Positions 26,554 to 33,559 of a DNA stretch of 38,158 nt are shown here, piece by piece. The translations under genes and the position numbers were made by a program. The DNA is from Oligella urethralis DSM 7531. GTDB taxonomy: Bacteria; Pseudomonadota; Gammaproteobacteria; Burkholderiales; Burkholderiaceae_B. The stretch is from contig NZ_AQVB01000018.1 of the NCBI RefSeq assembly GCF_000372065.1, positions 1-38,158 on the forward strand. The letters run 5' to 3'. How positions within the stretch are numbered: the stretch's first letter is position 1; every line of letters begins with the position of its first letter. The notes under the pieces were generated by a model. That model did not search any database, was not told the origin of the DNA, and saw nothing but the letters and a program-made list of their open reading frames with translations.

Positions 26554-26829
26554 ATGGCACAAGCAAGAAGAGGAAGAGACAGAAAAAGTCGTTTTCCACA
26601 GCAAAATCCATTATTTAAACGTCGTAGATTCTGCCGCTTTACAGCAGCAGGTGTAGAACAAATCGATTACAAAGATATCGATACCTTACGCGATTTCATT
26701 ACTGAAACTGGCAAGGTGATTCCAGCACGTTTAACCGGTACGAAGGCACACTACCAGCGTCAGTTAGATACAGCGATCAAGCGTGCGCGCTTCTTAGCGT
26801 TGTTACCATTTACTGACAGTCATAAATAA
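26554..26829 (+). CDS. rpsR: Ribosomal protein bS18
   Basis: The 91-residue protein has the basic N-terminus [10 protein letters not shown] and the bS18 core [10 protein letters not shown] ... [26 protein letters not shown]. It partners bS6 on the 30S platform. It is somewhat longer than E. coli bS18 (75) because of an N-terminal basic stretch common in Burkholderiales. Only one Cys is seen in the core, so there is no zinc-ribbon form. Confidence 0.97.
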   Translation: MAQARRGRDRKSRFPQQNPLFKRRRFCRFTAAGVEQIDYKDIDTLRDFITETGKVIPARLTGTKAHYQRQLDTAIKRARFLALLPFTDSHK

Positions 26830-26843
26830 TCAGGGGTGGCAAG

Positions 26844-27296
26844 ATGCAAGTTATTTTATTAGAAACCATCGGTAAGGTTGGTCAATTAGGTGATGTGGTT
26901 CGCGTGCGCAATGGTTATGCGCGTAACTACTTAATCCCTCAGGGTAAAGCGCAGCGTGCTACTGATGCTGCTATCAAGGAGTTCGAAGCACGTCGTGCCG
27001 AACTTGAAAAGGCTCAGGCCGATCGCGTGGCGGCTGCTGAAGCATTGGCTAATAAACTAGCTGATTATAAATTAGACGTTACTCAAAAAGCGGGTGTTGA
27101 CGGTCGTTTATTCGGTTCTGTGACCAATATCGATATCGCTCGTTTACTTGAACAAGCTGGTTTTGAGGTGGAAAGAAGTCAAGTACGTATGCCGGACGGT
27201 GCTTTAAAAGCAGTAGGTGAGTACCCTGTGACTATCCATTTATATGCAGACATCGCTGCTAACATCACAGTTAACGTGATTGGTGAGATGGCCTAG
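26844..27296 (+). CDS. rplI: Ribosomal protein bL9
   Basis: The 150-residue protein shows the N-terminal RNA-binding domain (M-Q-V-I-L-L-E ... G-D-V-V-R-V-R-N-G-Y-A-R-N-Y-L-I-P-Q-G-K-A), the long connecting helix rich in Ala, Glu and Lys (about 41-75) and the C-terminal domain with D-G-R-L-F-G-S-V-T. It binds 23S rRNA near the L1 stalk and helps keep reading frame. Fourteen bases follow rpsR, and a strong hairpin follows the stop. Confidence 0.98.
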   Translation: MQVILLETIGKVGQLGDVVRVRNGYARNYLIPQGKAQRATDAAIKEFEARRAELEKAQADRVAAAEALANKLADYKLDVTQKAGVDGRLFGSVTNIDIARLLEQAGFEVERSQVRMPDGALKAVGEYPVTIHLYADIAANITVNVIGEMA

Positions 27297-27331
27297 TTAC
27301 AATCTCAGTTGAGATTACACTAATCTGTATA

Positions 27332-27368
27332 AAAATAGCAGTAGCGATATAATCGTTACTGCTATTTT
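27332..27368. terminator. Strong intrinsic terminator after rplI
   Basis: A 17-bp stem with one G-U pair (27332-27348 with 27352-27368) and a 3-base loop, ending in TTTT-GG-TTTTT. A smaller hairpin, AATCTCA/TGAGATT at 27301-27316, precedes it. The stem ends only 30 bases before the dnaB ATG. Confidence 0.8.
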
Positions 27369-27398
27369 GGTTTTTAATCATCGAGTTTTTTAACGCCC

Positions 27399-28976
27399 AT
27401 GTCCAAGCATATTGAGCATCCCTTTATAGACGATTCCGAGCACCCTGTTGAAGCGCAGGGAGTTGATTTGCCTGAGGATATTTTTGCCGAACCCTTTTAT
27501 GAGGATGCAACGGCAATGTCCATGGTTGAGGTGCAGCACGATGTGATGCCGGCAACGGAGCCGATTGATAGTGCGATGATGAGTATGCCGAGCCAGCCTG
27601 ATCATGAATTGGATAATTTGCGTTTACCACCGCATTCGATTGAAGCAGAGCAATCGGTTTTAGGTGGTTTATTACTAAATAACTTGGCTAATGAGCAGGT
27701 TGGTGATGTGCTGGGTGAGGATGATTTTTATCGACACCATCACCGCATTATTTGGCGTCATATTCAAAACCTAATCAGTATGGATCGGCCGGCCGATGTC
27801 TTGACCGTTTACGATGCCTTAAAGCTCGAAGGTACGGATAAGGAAGTCGGTGGTTTAGTGTATTTAAATGCCTTAGCGCAAAATACCCCATCGGTTTCGA
27901 ATATTCGCACCTATGCAGAAATTGTTCGTGAGCGTTCGATTCTGCGGCGTTTATTAAGTGCCTCGGATGAGATTGGGACCGCCGCCTTAAATCCTCAGGG
28001 TCGCTCAGCGCGTGAGATTCTCGATGAGTCTGAGGCCAAAATCTACCGTATTTCCGAGGATAGCAATAAAAAGAGCGCTGAGTTCGTGGCCATCAGCGAT
28101 GCAATGCTGGAGGTGATTAATAATTTGACCGAGTTGTCGCAGCGCGGTAGTGACTCGGAGGTGACTGGTACACCTACCGGTTTTATTGATTTAGACGCTA
28201 AAACAGCCGGTCTGCATGGTGGCGACTTAACCATTGTGGCGGGTCGTCCTGCCATGGGTAAGACCTCTTTTTCTATGAATATTGTGGAGCATGTGGCCTT
28301 GGTTGAAAAAAAACCGGTGCTGGTCTTTTCCATGGAGATGGGGGCGGCTCAGTTAGCGCATCGGATGCTGGGTTCGGTAGGCAAAATTGACCAACAACGA
28401 ATGCGTAAGGGGACCTTGAATAATGAGGATTGGGTCAAGGTAACCCGTGCCGTGGATCGTTTGCAGCATGCGCAAATCTTTATTGATGAAACGCCTGGTC
28501 TGAATCCTATCGATTTACGTGCCCGTGCGCGTCGCCTTAGTCGTAAGCATGGTGGTCTAGGCTTAATCGTTGTCGACTATTTGCAATTAATGTCGGGCAG
28601 TGGCTTTAGTCGCAATGAGAACCGTGCTAATGAGATTTCAGAGATTAGCCGTTCCTTAAAAAGCCTCGCACGCGAGCTGGATTGTCCGGTGATTGCCTTG
28701 TCACAGCTTAACCGTAGTTTGGAAAGTCGCCCCAATAAGCGTCCTATTATGTCTGATCTCCGTGAGTCCGGGGCAATTGAGCAGGATGCGGATGTGATCA
28801 TCTTTATTTATCGGGATGAGGTTTATAACGAAAACTCACCTGATAAGGGGGTTGCTGAAATTATTATCGGTAAGCAGCGTAACGGTCCTATCGGCACGGT
28901 GCGTTTAACCTTTGTGGGTGAACATACTAAGTTCATGAACTACAGCGGTGCTAGCCCAGCCTTTATCGGTGAATAA
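27399..28976 (+). CDS. dnaB: Replicative DNA helicase DnaB, with acidic N-terminal extension
   Basis: The full frame is 525 residues, against about 460-470 for most DnaB. The conserved protein begins near residue 74 (L-R-L-P-P-H-S-I-E-A-E-Q-S-V-L-G-G-L-L-L), the primase-binding N-domain. The RecA-like motor has Walker A G-R-P-A-M-G-K-T-S near 280, Walker B L-I-V-V-D-Y-L-Q-L-M and the later S-Q-L-N-R-S and R-E-S-G-A-I-E-Q-D-A-D motifs. It forms the hexameric fork helicase. Residues 1-73 are acidic and Met-rich; no Shine-Dalgarno sequence precedes 27399, so an internal start (for example Met50 or Met60) is possible. No intein is present. Confidence 0.95.
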   Translation: MSKHIEHPFIDDSEHPVEAQGVDLPEDIFAEPFYEDATAMSMVEVQHDVMPATEPIDSAMMSMPSQPDHELDNLRLPPHSIEAEQSVLGGLLLNNLANEQVGDVLGEDDFYRHHHRIIWRHIQNLISMDRPADVLTVYDALKLEGTDKEVGGLVYLNALAQNTPSVSNIRTYAEIVRERSILRRLLSASDEIGTAALNPQGRSAREILDESEAKIYRISEDSNKKSAEFVAISDAMLEVINNLTELSQRGSDSEVTGTPTGFIDLDAKTAGLHGGDLTIVAGRPAMGKTSFSMNIVEHVALVEKKPVLVFSMEMGAAQLAHRMLGSVGKIDQQRMRKGTLNNEDWVKVTRAVDRLQHAQIFIDETPGLNPIDLRARARRLSRKHGGLGLIVVDYLQLMSGSGFSRNENRANEISEISRSLKSLARELDCPVIALSQLNRSLESRPNKRPIMSDLRESGAIEQDADVIIFIYRDEVYNENSPDKGVAEIIIGKQRNGPIGTVRLTFVGEHTKFMNYSGASPAFIGE

Positions 28977-29029
28977 TGTTTCGCCTGCTATTGCTATATT
29001 GACAGGGTGCATGCATAGAGTGCACTTTC

Positions 29030-29058
29030 AGTGCCTGGGATCCAAGACCCTAGGCACT
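29030..29058. terminator. Bidirectional terminator between dnaB and umuC
   Basis: AGTGCCTGGG (29030-29039) pairs with CCCTAGGCACT (29048-29058), with one bulged A. It lies between the converging dnaB and umuC genes, four bases from the umuC stop. No clear T-run. Confidence 0.6.
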
Positions 29059-29061
29059 TAA

Positions 29062-30390
29062 CTAACGCACCCGTGGGATGTCTTGCCATCGTGTGGTGTA
29101 AGCAGGGGAGAGGTAGCGACGTTGCATCGACCAAGTGCGGTTGTCTTGGCTAAGACCTTGACTGCCAAAGCGAATGCTTCCCGGTAGCTGATGATTTAGG
29201 CGGTCAATGGTTTGCATCAAATAGCGTCCGCGTATATTTTGCACCTCATCATCGAACAACTGTGTTTGATAGTATTGTGCTGTATAAAAATCACTGAGCA
29301 TCACACCGGCTTTATAATAGTGATAGCCATCACGCCAAATCCGTTGTAGTAGGCGCAAGGCCAAGGTGATAAATTCTCTACTGTCATCACTGGCTAAAAG
29401 CAAATCACCAACGGCACTATTGTAATAATAACGTGTTTCTTGCTTATAGCGGTTGGTTTGAATAAATACACTCAGCTGTTTGGCTTGTTGCTTTTCTTGG
29501 CGTAGCTTAGCGACAGCCCGTGCTGTATACTCGCTAACCGCCTGTTGCATTTCCGCTTGCTGAGTGATGCTGCGACCGAAGCTGCGACTACTGATAATCT
29601 GCTTTTTCGCTTGCATGTCCTCTAGGTGGAGGCAAGACTCGCCATTAAGCTCACGCACTGTACGTTCTAATACCACGGAAAACTGTTGCCGCACCCAGTC
29701 TGGATGTAAACAGGCTAAATCCCATGCCGTTTTAATACCGAGTTGATATAACTGCTGTGAGAGGCGTCTGCCAATGCCCCAAACATCCTCCACCGGCGTG
29801 AGCTTTAACAGCTTGTCACGGCGTTCTGGTGCCAATAAGGTCACGACACCGCGGCTTGCAGGATACTTTTTGGCTGCGTGATTTGCTAACTTTGCTAGGG
29901 TCTTAGTGGGCGCAATGCCTATCCCGATCTGTATCCCCACCCACTGATCAATGCGCTCACGAATGCGCTGTCCGTAGTGATTAAAATCCGCAATCGACTG
30001 GAGCTCAGCCACAGAGGATAGGTCTAAAAAAGCTTCATCAATCGAATACACCTCAATGGCTGGTGCCATTTCGCTCAGTAAGGACATCACCCGCCGGCTG
30101 ATATCGGCATAAAAGGCGTAGTTCGATGAAAAAAAACTAACGCGGTGTTGCTTAATAAAGTCTTTTACTTTAAAAAATGGTGCTCCCATGGGGATACCTA
30201 GTTCCTTGGCCTCCGGAGAGCGAGCCACCACACAACCGTCGTTATTCGACAGGACCACCACAGGACGATGGCGTAAATCCGGTCTGAATAGCTTTTCGCA
30301 GCTGGCGTAGAAACTATTGCAGTCAACCAAAGCAAACACTTGCTCAGCGTGCAATAGCGGGCACTGGGTAGTATCTGTAGGACTAGGCAT
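29062..30390 (-). CDS. umuC: DNA polymerase V catalytic subunit (UmuC, Y-family)
   Basis: From the ATG at 30390 the protein is 442 residues (E. coli 422). Y-family motifs are present: F-A-L-V-D-C-N-S-F-Y-A-S-C-E-K with the first catalytic Asp and the steric-gate aromatic, S-N-N-D-G-C-V-V-A-R-S, and S-I-D-E-A-F-L-D-L with the Asp-Glu pair. With two UmuD' subunits and RecA-ATP it copies past DNA lesions. The start overlaps the umuD stop by eight bases, implying coupled translation. Transcribed from the LexA-controlled umuD promoter. Confidence 0.95.
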   Translation of the reverse strand: MPSPTDTTQCPLLHAEQVFALVDCNSFYASCEKLFRPDLRHRPVVVLSNNDGCVVARSPEAKELGIPMGAPFFKVKDFIKQHRVSFFSSNYAFYADISRRVMSLLSEMAPAIEVYSIDEAFLDLSSVAELQSIADFNHYGQRIRERIDQWVGIQIGIGIAPTKTLAKLANHAAKKYPASRGVVTLLAPERRDKLLKLTPVEDVWGIGRRLSQQLYQLGIKTAWDLACLHPDWVRQQFSVVLERTVRELNGESCLHLEDMQAKKQIISSRSFGRSITQQAEMQQAVSEYTARAVAKLRQEKQQAKQLSVFIQTNRYKQETRYYYNSAVGDLLLASDDSREFITLALRLLQRIWRDGYHYYKAGVMLSDFYTAQYYQTQLFDDEVQNIRGRYLMQTIDRLNHQLPGSIRFGSQGLSQDNRTWSMQRRYLSPAYTTRWQDIPRVR

Positions 30391-30835
30391 GAGCAGGGCG
30401 CAAAGCATGTAAAACGTAGGTTACTACCCCGAATAACTCCAAGGCTTCAGGCTCCTTGAGCAAGATCGGTTGATACTGACGATTACGTGGAAATAACCCG
30501 GCTTGTGGACGTAAACGTAGCTCCTTGACAGTGAGCTCACCATAGACCGAGGCAATGACAATATCACCGTGTACTGCATTAAGCGCACGGTCGACCACTA
30601 GAATATCACCGCTATGAATCCCCGCCTCAATCATAGAATCACCCTCGCAGCGTACAAAATAGGTCGCCTCAGGATGGCTGATGCAAAGCTCATTAAGATC
30701 CAGATGTTGTTCCAGATAGTCTTGGGCGGGCGAGGGGAAACCCGCCGGTATGCGCTCTAAAAATAGTGGTATGGGTTGATGGACGGTCTTAAGCAACTCT
30801 GGCGTCAGACTCTCTCCCAAGAAACTCAGCTTCAT
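30383..30835 (-). CDS. umuD: UmuD, self-cleaving subunit of DNA polymerase V
   Basis: From the ATG at 30835 (M-K-L-S-F-L-G) the protein is 150 residues. The LexA-type cleavage bond is Ala31-Gly32 in R-I-P-A-G-F-P-S-P; the catalytic dyad is Ser67 in E-G-D-S-M and Lys104 in L-T-V-K-E-L. RecA filaments trigger its self-cleavage to UmuD', which activates UmuC. Note Ala-Gly at the scissile bond, as in LexA, where E. coli UmuD has Cys-Gly. A GTG at 30844 would add three residues. A LexA box lies 38 bases upstream. Confidence 0.95.
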   Translation of the reverse strand: MKLSFLGESLTPELLKTVHQPIPLFLERIPAGFPSPAQDYLEQHLDLNELCISHPEATYFVRCEGDSMIEAGIHSGDILVVDRALNAVHGDIVIASVYGELTVKELRLRPQAGLFPRNRQYQPILLKEPEALELFGVVTYVLHALRPAHA

Positions 30836-30853
30836 AGCGATCACTTTTTAAAG

Positions 30854-30881
30854 ATTATACGATATATTAAAATACTGTATA
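30854..30881 (-). promoter_or_regulatory. umuDC promoter
   Basis: On the minus strand: TATACA (30881-30876, four of six -35 matches), a 16-base spacer and a perfect TATAAT (30859-30854). The -35 lies inside the LexA box, so bound LexA would block RNA polymerase. Confidence 0.6.
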
Positions 30882-30892
30882 AATATACAGTA
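30873..30892. promoter_or_regulatory. LexA (SOS) box
   Basis: TACTGTATAAATATACAGTA matches the E. coli LexA consensus TACTGTATATATATACAGTA at 19 of 20 bases. It sits directly upstream of umuD and overlaps its -35 element. Confidence 0.95.
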
Positions 30893-31103
30893 TATTCAGG
30901 CAGGATAGCAATCCTTTCGTCATCGGATTGACATATTAGTAAATTAGAATTAATTGATGCTTGACTGAGTTGGTGTTTTTCAGTTAGCATGATTTTGCAG
31001 CTTAAAGACTTCCTAAGTTATTGATATATTATAACTTTTATCTCGATTTTGATACTTTATATCTAAAGTATTTTGCTACATCTACGATTAAGGAGTAGAC
31101 TTT

Positions 31104-32198
31104 ATGGCTATGATGAAAGCAGCAGCATTAATTGCCCCCGGACGTATCGAGCTAGTGGATAAGCCTATCCCCGATGTTGGACCTAATGACGCCTTACTTC
31201 GCATTACTACCACCACGATTTGCGGTACCGATATTCATATTTTTAAGGGTGAGTATCCGGTCAAATCGGGCTTAACGATTGGTCACGAACCGGTGGGTAT
31301 TATTGAAAAGCTCGGTAGTAATGTGCAGGGTTACGAAGAGGGGCAGCGTGTGATCGCTGGCGCTATTTGCCCGACCTTTACCTCTTATCCTTCACAAGAC
31401 GGCTTCCCTTCGCAGGATGGTTCCTGGATTAAAGAAGACGGTACTTGCTCTTGCCATGGCTATAAGGCCACTGCCGGTTGGCGTTTCGGTAACTGGATTG
31501 ATGGCACGCAGGCGGAGTATGTATTAGTGCCTGACGCGCAGGCTAATCTTGCCCCCGTGCCAGATAGTTTGGCTGATGAGCAGGTATTAATGTGTCCCGA
31601 TATTATGTCGACCGGTTTTGTCGGTGCGGAAAATGCCAATATTAAAATCGGTGATTTTGTGGCTATTTTTGCCCAAGGTCCTATTGGTTTATGTGCAACT
31701 GCGGGTGCGCGTTTACGCGGTGCTAGCTTAATTATCGCCATTGACGGTAATAACGATCGTTTGGAAGTTGCTAAAAAAATGGGTGCTCACGTGACGCTTA
31801 ACTTTAAAGAGGTGGACGTGGTTGATGAGATCATGAAATTGACTAAGGGGCGCGGCGTAGATTCTAGTATCGAATGTCTAGGTTTGCAGTCTACTTGGGA
31901 GCAGGCGCTACGTGTACTCAAGCCGGGTGGCACCTTATCTAGTTTAGGCGTTTACTCTGAAGACGTGGTGATCCCGATTAATGCCTTTGCCGCTGGTTTG
32001 GGAGATCATACGATTAAAACAGCGTTATGCCCAGGTGGCAAGGAGCGTATGCGTCGTCTACTGAACGTGATTGAGTCCGGTGCGGTCGATTTAGAGCCTT
32101 TAGTTACCCATACGCGACCATTGGACGATATTGTTGCGGCTTATGATATGTTCATGAATCAGGAAGATGGTGTTTTGAAAATCGCTATCAAGCCTTAA
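31104..32198 (+). CDS. Zinc-dependent secondary-alcohol-type dehydrogenase
   Basis: The 364-residue protein is a medium-chain dehydrogenase. Catalytic zinc ligands are Cys40 (C-G-T-D-I-H), His61 and Glu62 (G-H-E-P-V-G) and Asp166 (C-P-D-I-M-S-T-G-F), the set seen in thermophilic and clostridial secondary alcohol dehydrogenases. The four-Cys structural-zinc lobe is absent; instead there are C89, C115 and C117 around a stretch with a repeated P-S-Q-D-G. The Rossmann motif is A-Q-G-P-I-G, and Asp at A-I-D-G-N-N-D-R suggests NAD rather than NADP. AAGGAG lies before the ATG. It is a single gene, divergent from umuDC, ending in a strong terminator. The substrate (2-propanol, butanediol or other) cannot be decided. 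Confidence 0.87.
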   Translation: MAMMKAAALIAPGRIELVDKPIPDVGPNDALLRITTTTICGTDIHIFKGEYPVKSGLTIGHEPVGIIEKLGSNVQGYEEGQRVIAGAICPTFTSYPSQDGFPSQDGSWIKEDGTCSCHGYKATAGWRFGNWIDGTQAEYVLVPDAQANLAPVPDSLADEQVLMCPDIMSTGFVGAENANIKIGDFVAIFAQGPIGLCATAGARLRGASLIIAIDGNNDRLEVAKKMGAHVTLNFKEVDVVDEIMKLTKGRGVDSSIECLGLQSTWEQALRVLKPGGTLSSLGVYSEDVVIPINAFAAGLGDHTIKTALCPGGKERMRRLLNVIESGAVDLEPLVTHTRPLDDIVAAYDMFMNQEDGVLKIAIKP

Positions 32199-32221
32199 TT
32201 AATTGATTTTTATCTGCTTAT

Positions 32222-32260
32222 AGTAAGAAGGCCTGCACAGATAGTGCAGGCCTTCTTACT
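32222..32260. terminator. Bidirectional terminator between alcohol dehydrogenase and pbpG
   Basis: AGTAAGAAGGCCTGCAC (32222-32238) pairs perfectly with GTGCAGGCCTTCTTACT (32244-32260): a 17-bp stem with a 5-base loop, between two converging genes. Confidence 0.8.
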
Positions 32261-32283
32261 GTCTTTGCGACTTAAGCGCTAGG

Positions 32284-33183
32284 CTAAAATAAACTCGGGT
32301 AGTCATTTTGTACGACATGACGCACGCGTACGGCATCGGCAAAGCGGGTTAATGTCCCTTCGGCATTAAGTAATACGACGGCTACCGGACGTTTTTCAAA
32401 CTCGGTGATCATCACTAAGCTCTGACCAGACTCGCGGATATAACCGGTTTTGGAAATATGAATAGACCAGTCATTATTGCGAACTAAGCGATTGGTGTTG
32501 CGATACTTTTCCGTGCGACCGTTACTGGTAATCACACTATAGTCATCGCTGGTTGAAAAGCGTTTAATCAAGCTGTCCTTGCCAACTGCACGTAACAAAC
32601 GGACTAAGTCATTGGGCGTGGAAACATTCATTGGTGATAAGCCGGTTGGTTCCACAAAGCGACTACGAGTCATACCGAGCTGACGAGCGACGGAGTTCAT
32701 CTCATTCACAAAAGCCGTCATACCGCCGGGGTAGGTGCGACCTAAGGCATGTGCGGCGCGGTTCTCGGAGGACATTAAAGATAATAACAGCATCTCGCGA
32801 CGACTTAGGGTGGTGCCGACACTTAAGCGAGAGCTGGATTTCTTAACACGGTCAATATCATCTGCGGTGATAGTGATTTTTTCATCTAGTGGTAGACCTG
32901 AGCGCGTGATGACTAATGCCGTCAGTAGCTTACTGATTGAGGCAATCGGGCGAATCACATCTGCATTTTTTGAATACAGTACCTGATTGTCATTGAGACC
33001 GACCACCAAGGCGATTTCTGAGTTGATAATACCGCCGCCATTGTCCACGGGGCCGATAACCGGTGCATTGCTAAGGCCGTTTAGATTTTGGGCTAATGCA
33101 TTGCTGGCGCCGAAGCCGCAGCAAAGCGCCAAGAGGGCTGCGCCTGCTCGCTTAGCTAAGAAGGTTTTGTGCAAAGTCAACAT
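32284..33183 (-). CDS. pbpG: D-Ala-D-Ala peptidase, PBP7 type
   Basis: The precursor has 299 residues. A Sec signal peptide ends near A-L-A-Q (29-32). The serine-peptidase S11 motifs are complete: S-I-S-K (82-85) with the nucleophile Ser82, S-E-N (139-141) and K-T-G (245-247). Length and motifs fit PbpG, a periplasmic endopeptidase that cuts cross-links in peptidoglycan, rather than the longer DacA/DacC carboxypeptidases, which carry a C-terminal membrane anchor; none is seen here. It is a single gene with its own promoter candidate upstream. No convincing Shine-Dalgarno sequence precedes the ATG. Confidence 0.9.
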   Translation of the reverse strand: MLTLHKTFLAKRAGAALLALCCGFGASNALAQNLNGLSNAPVIGPVDNGGGIINSEIALVVGLNDNQVLYSKNADVIRPIASISKLLTALVITRSGLPLDEKITITADDIDRVKKSSSRLSVGTTLSRREMLLLSLMSSENRAAHALGRTYPGGMTAFVNEMNSVARQLGMTRSRFVEPTGLSPMNVSTPNDLVRLLRAVGKDSLIKRFSTSDDYSVITSNGRTEKYRNTNRLVRNNDWSIHISKTGYIRESGQSLVMITEFEKRPVAVVLLNAEGTLTRFADAVRVRHVVQNDYPSLF

Positions 33184-33559
33184 AACTATATTTATTAAGG
33201 TGTGTTGTTGAGGGGTAAGAGCTTCCTATTATACATAGACACTTATCAAATGTCTTTATTTATTAATAACTTAGCGACTCTTCTTAAGCTCATTTATAGA
33301 TGTTAATAAATCAGCTTAAGTGATTGAATTTTAAGATGAAATGGTAGTCTGGTGTTTTTTAAATGTTAAAACAAAGACCGCTCTCCGCCTAGATTAACAA
33401 AATTTTACAATTTTTTTTGTAAAAAGAGAAACCTACAGTAAACACTCAAAAAAGGCTAAAATACAGCTAATTGTTTTTACCAAGCTTCTGCCGCTCTGTT
33501 ATGACCATTTTATGTGAGCCAGGAGCTTTTACTCCTTTTTCTTTGATTAGGTAAATCAC
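33184..33559. other. 376-base AT-rich gap between pbpG and purL
   Basis: No gene is evident. It holds the pbpG promoter candidate, a two-tier hairpin (8-bp outer stem 33283-33290 with 33313-33320; inner 5-bp stem 33293-33297 with 33306-33310), and a small T-loop hairpin TTTTACAA/TTGTAAAA (33403-33410 with 33417-33424). The purL promoter must lie here too, but I could not pick a convincing one. Confidence 0.6.
33228..33256 (-). promoter_or_regulatory. Candidate pbpG promoter
   Basis: On the minus strand: AAGACA (33256-33251, four of six), a 17-base spacer, then a perfect TATAAT (33233-33228), 45 bases before the pbpG start. Confidence 0.55.

Noticed and set aside
27399-28976. Possible intein in DnaB, a frequent insertion site
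   Set aside because: Walker A and later motifs are uninterrupted, and the extra length is all N-terminal.
29135-29143. AAGTGCGGT, identical to the Haemophilus DNA uptake 9-mer
   Set aside because: I noticed only this copy, inside umuC coding sequence, and the gene order is not pasteurellacean; a chance match.
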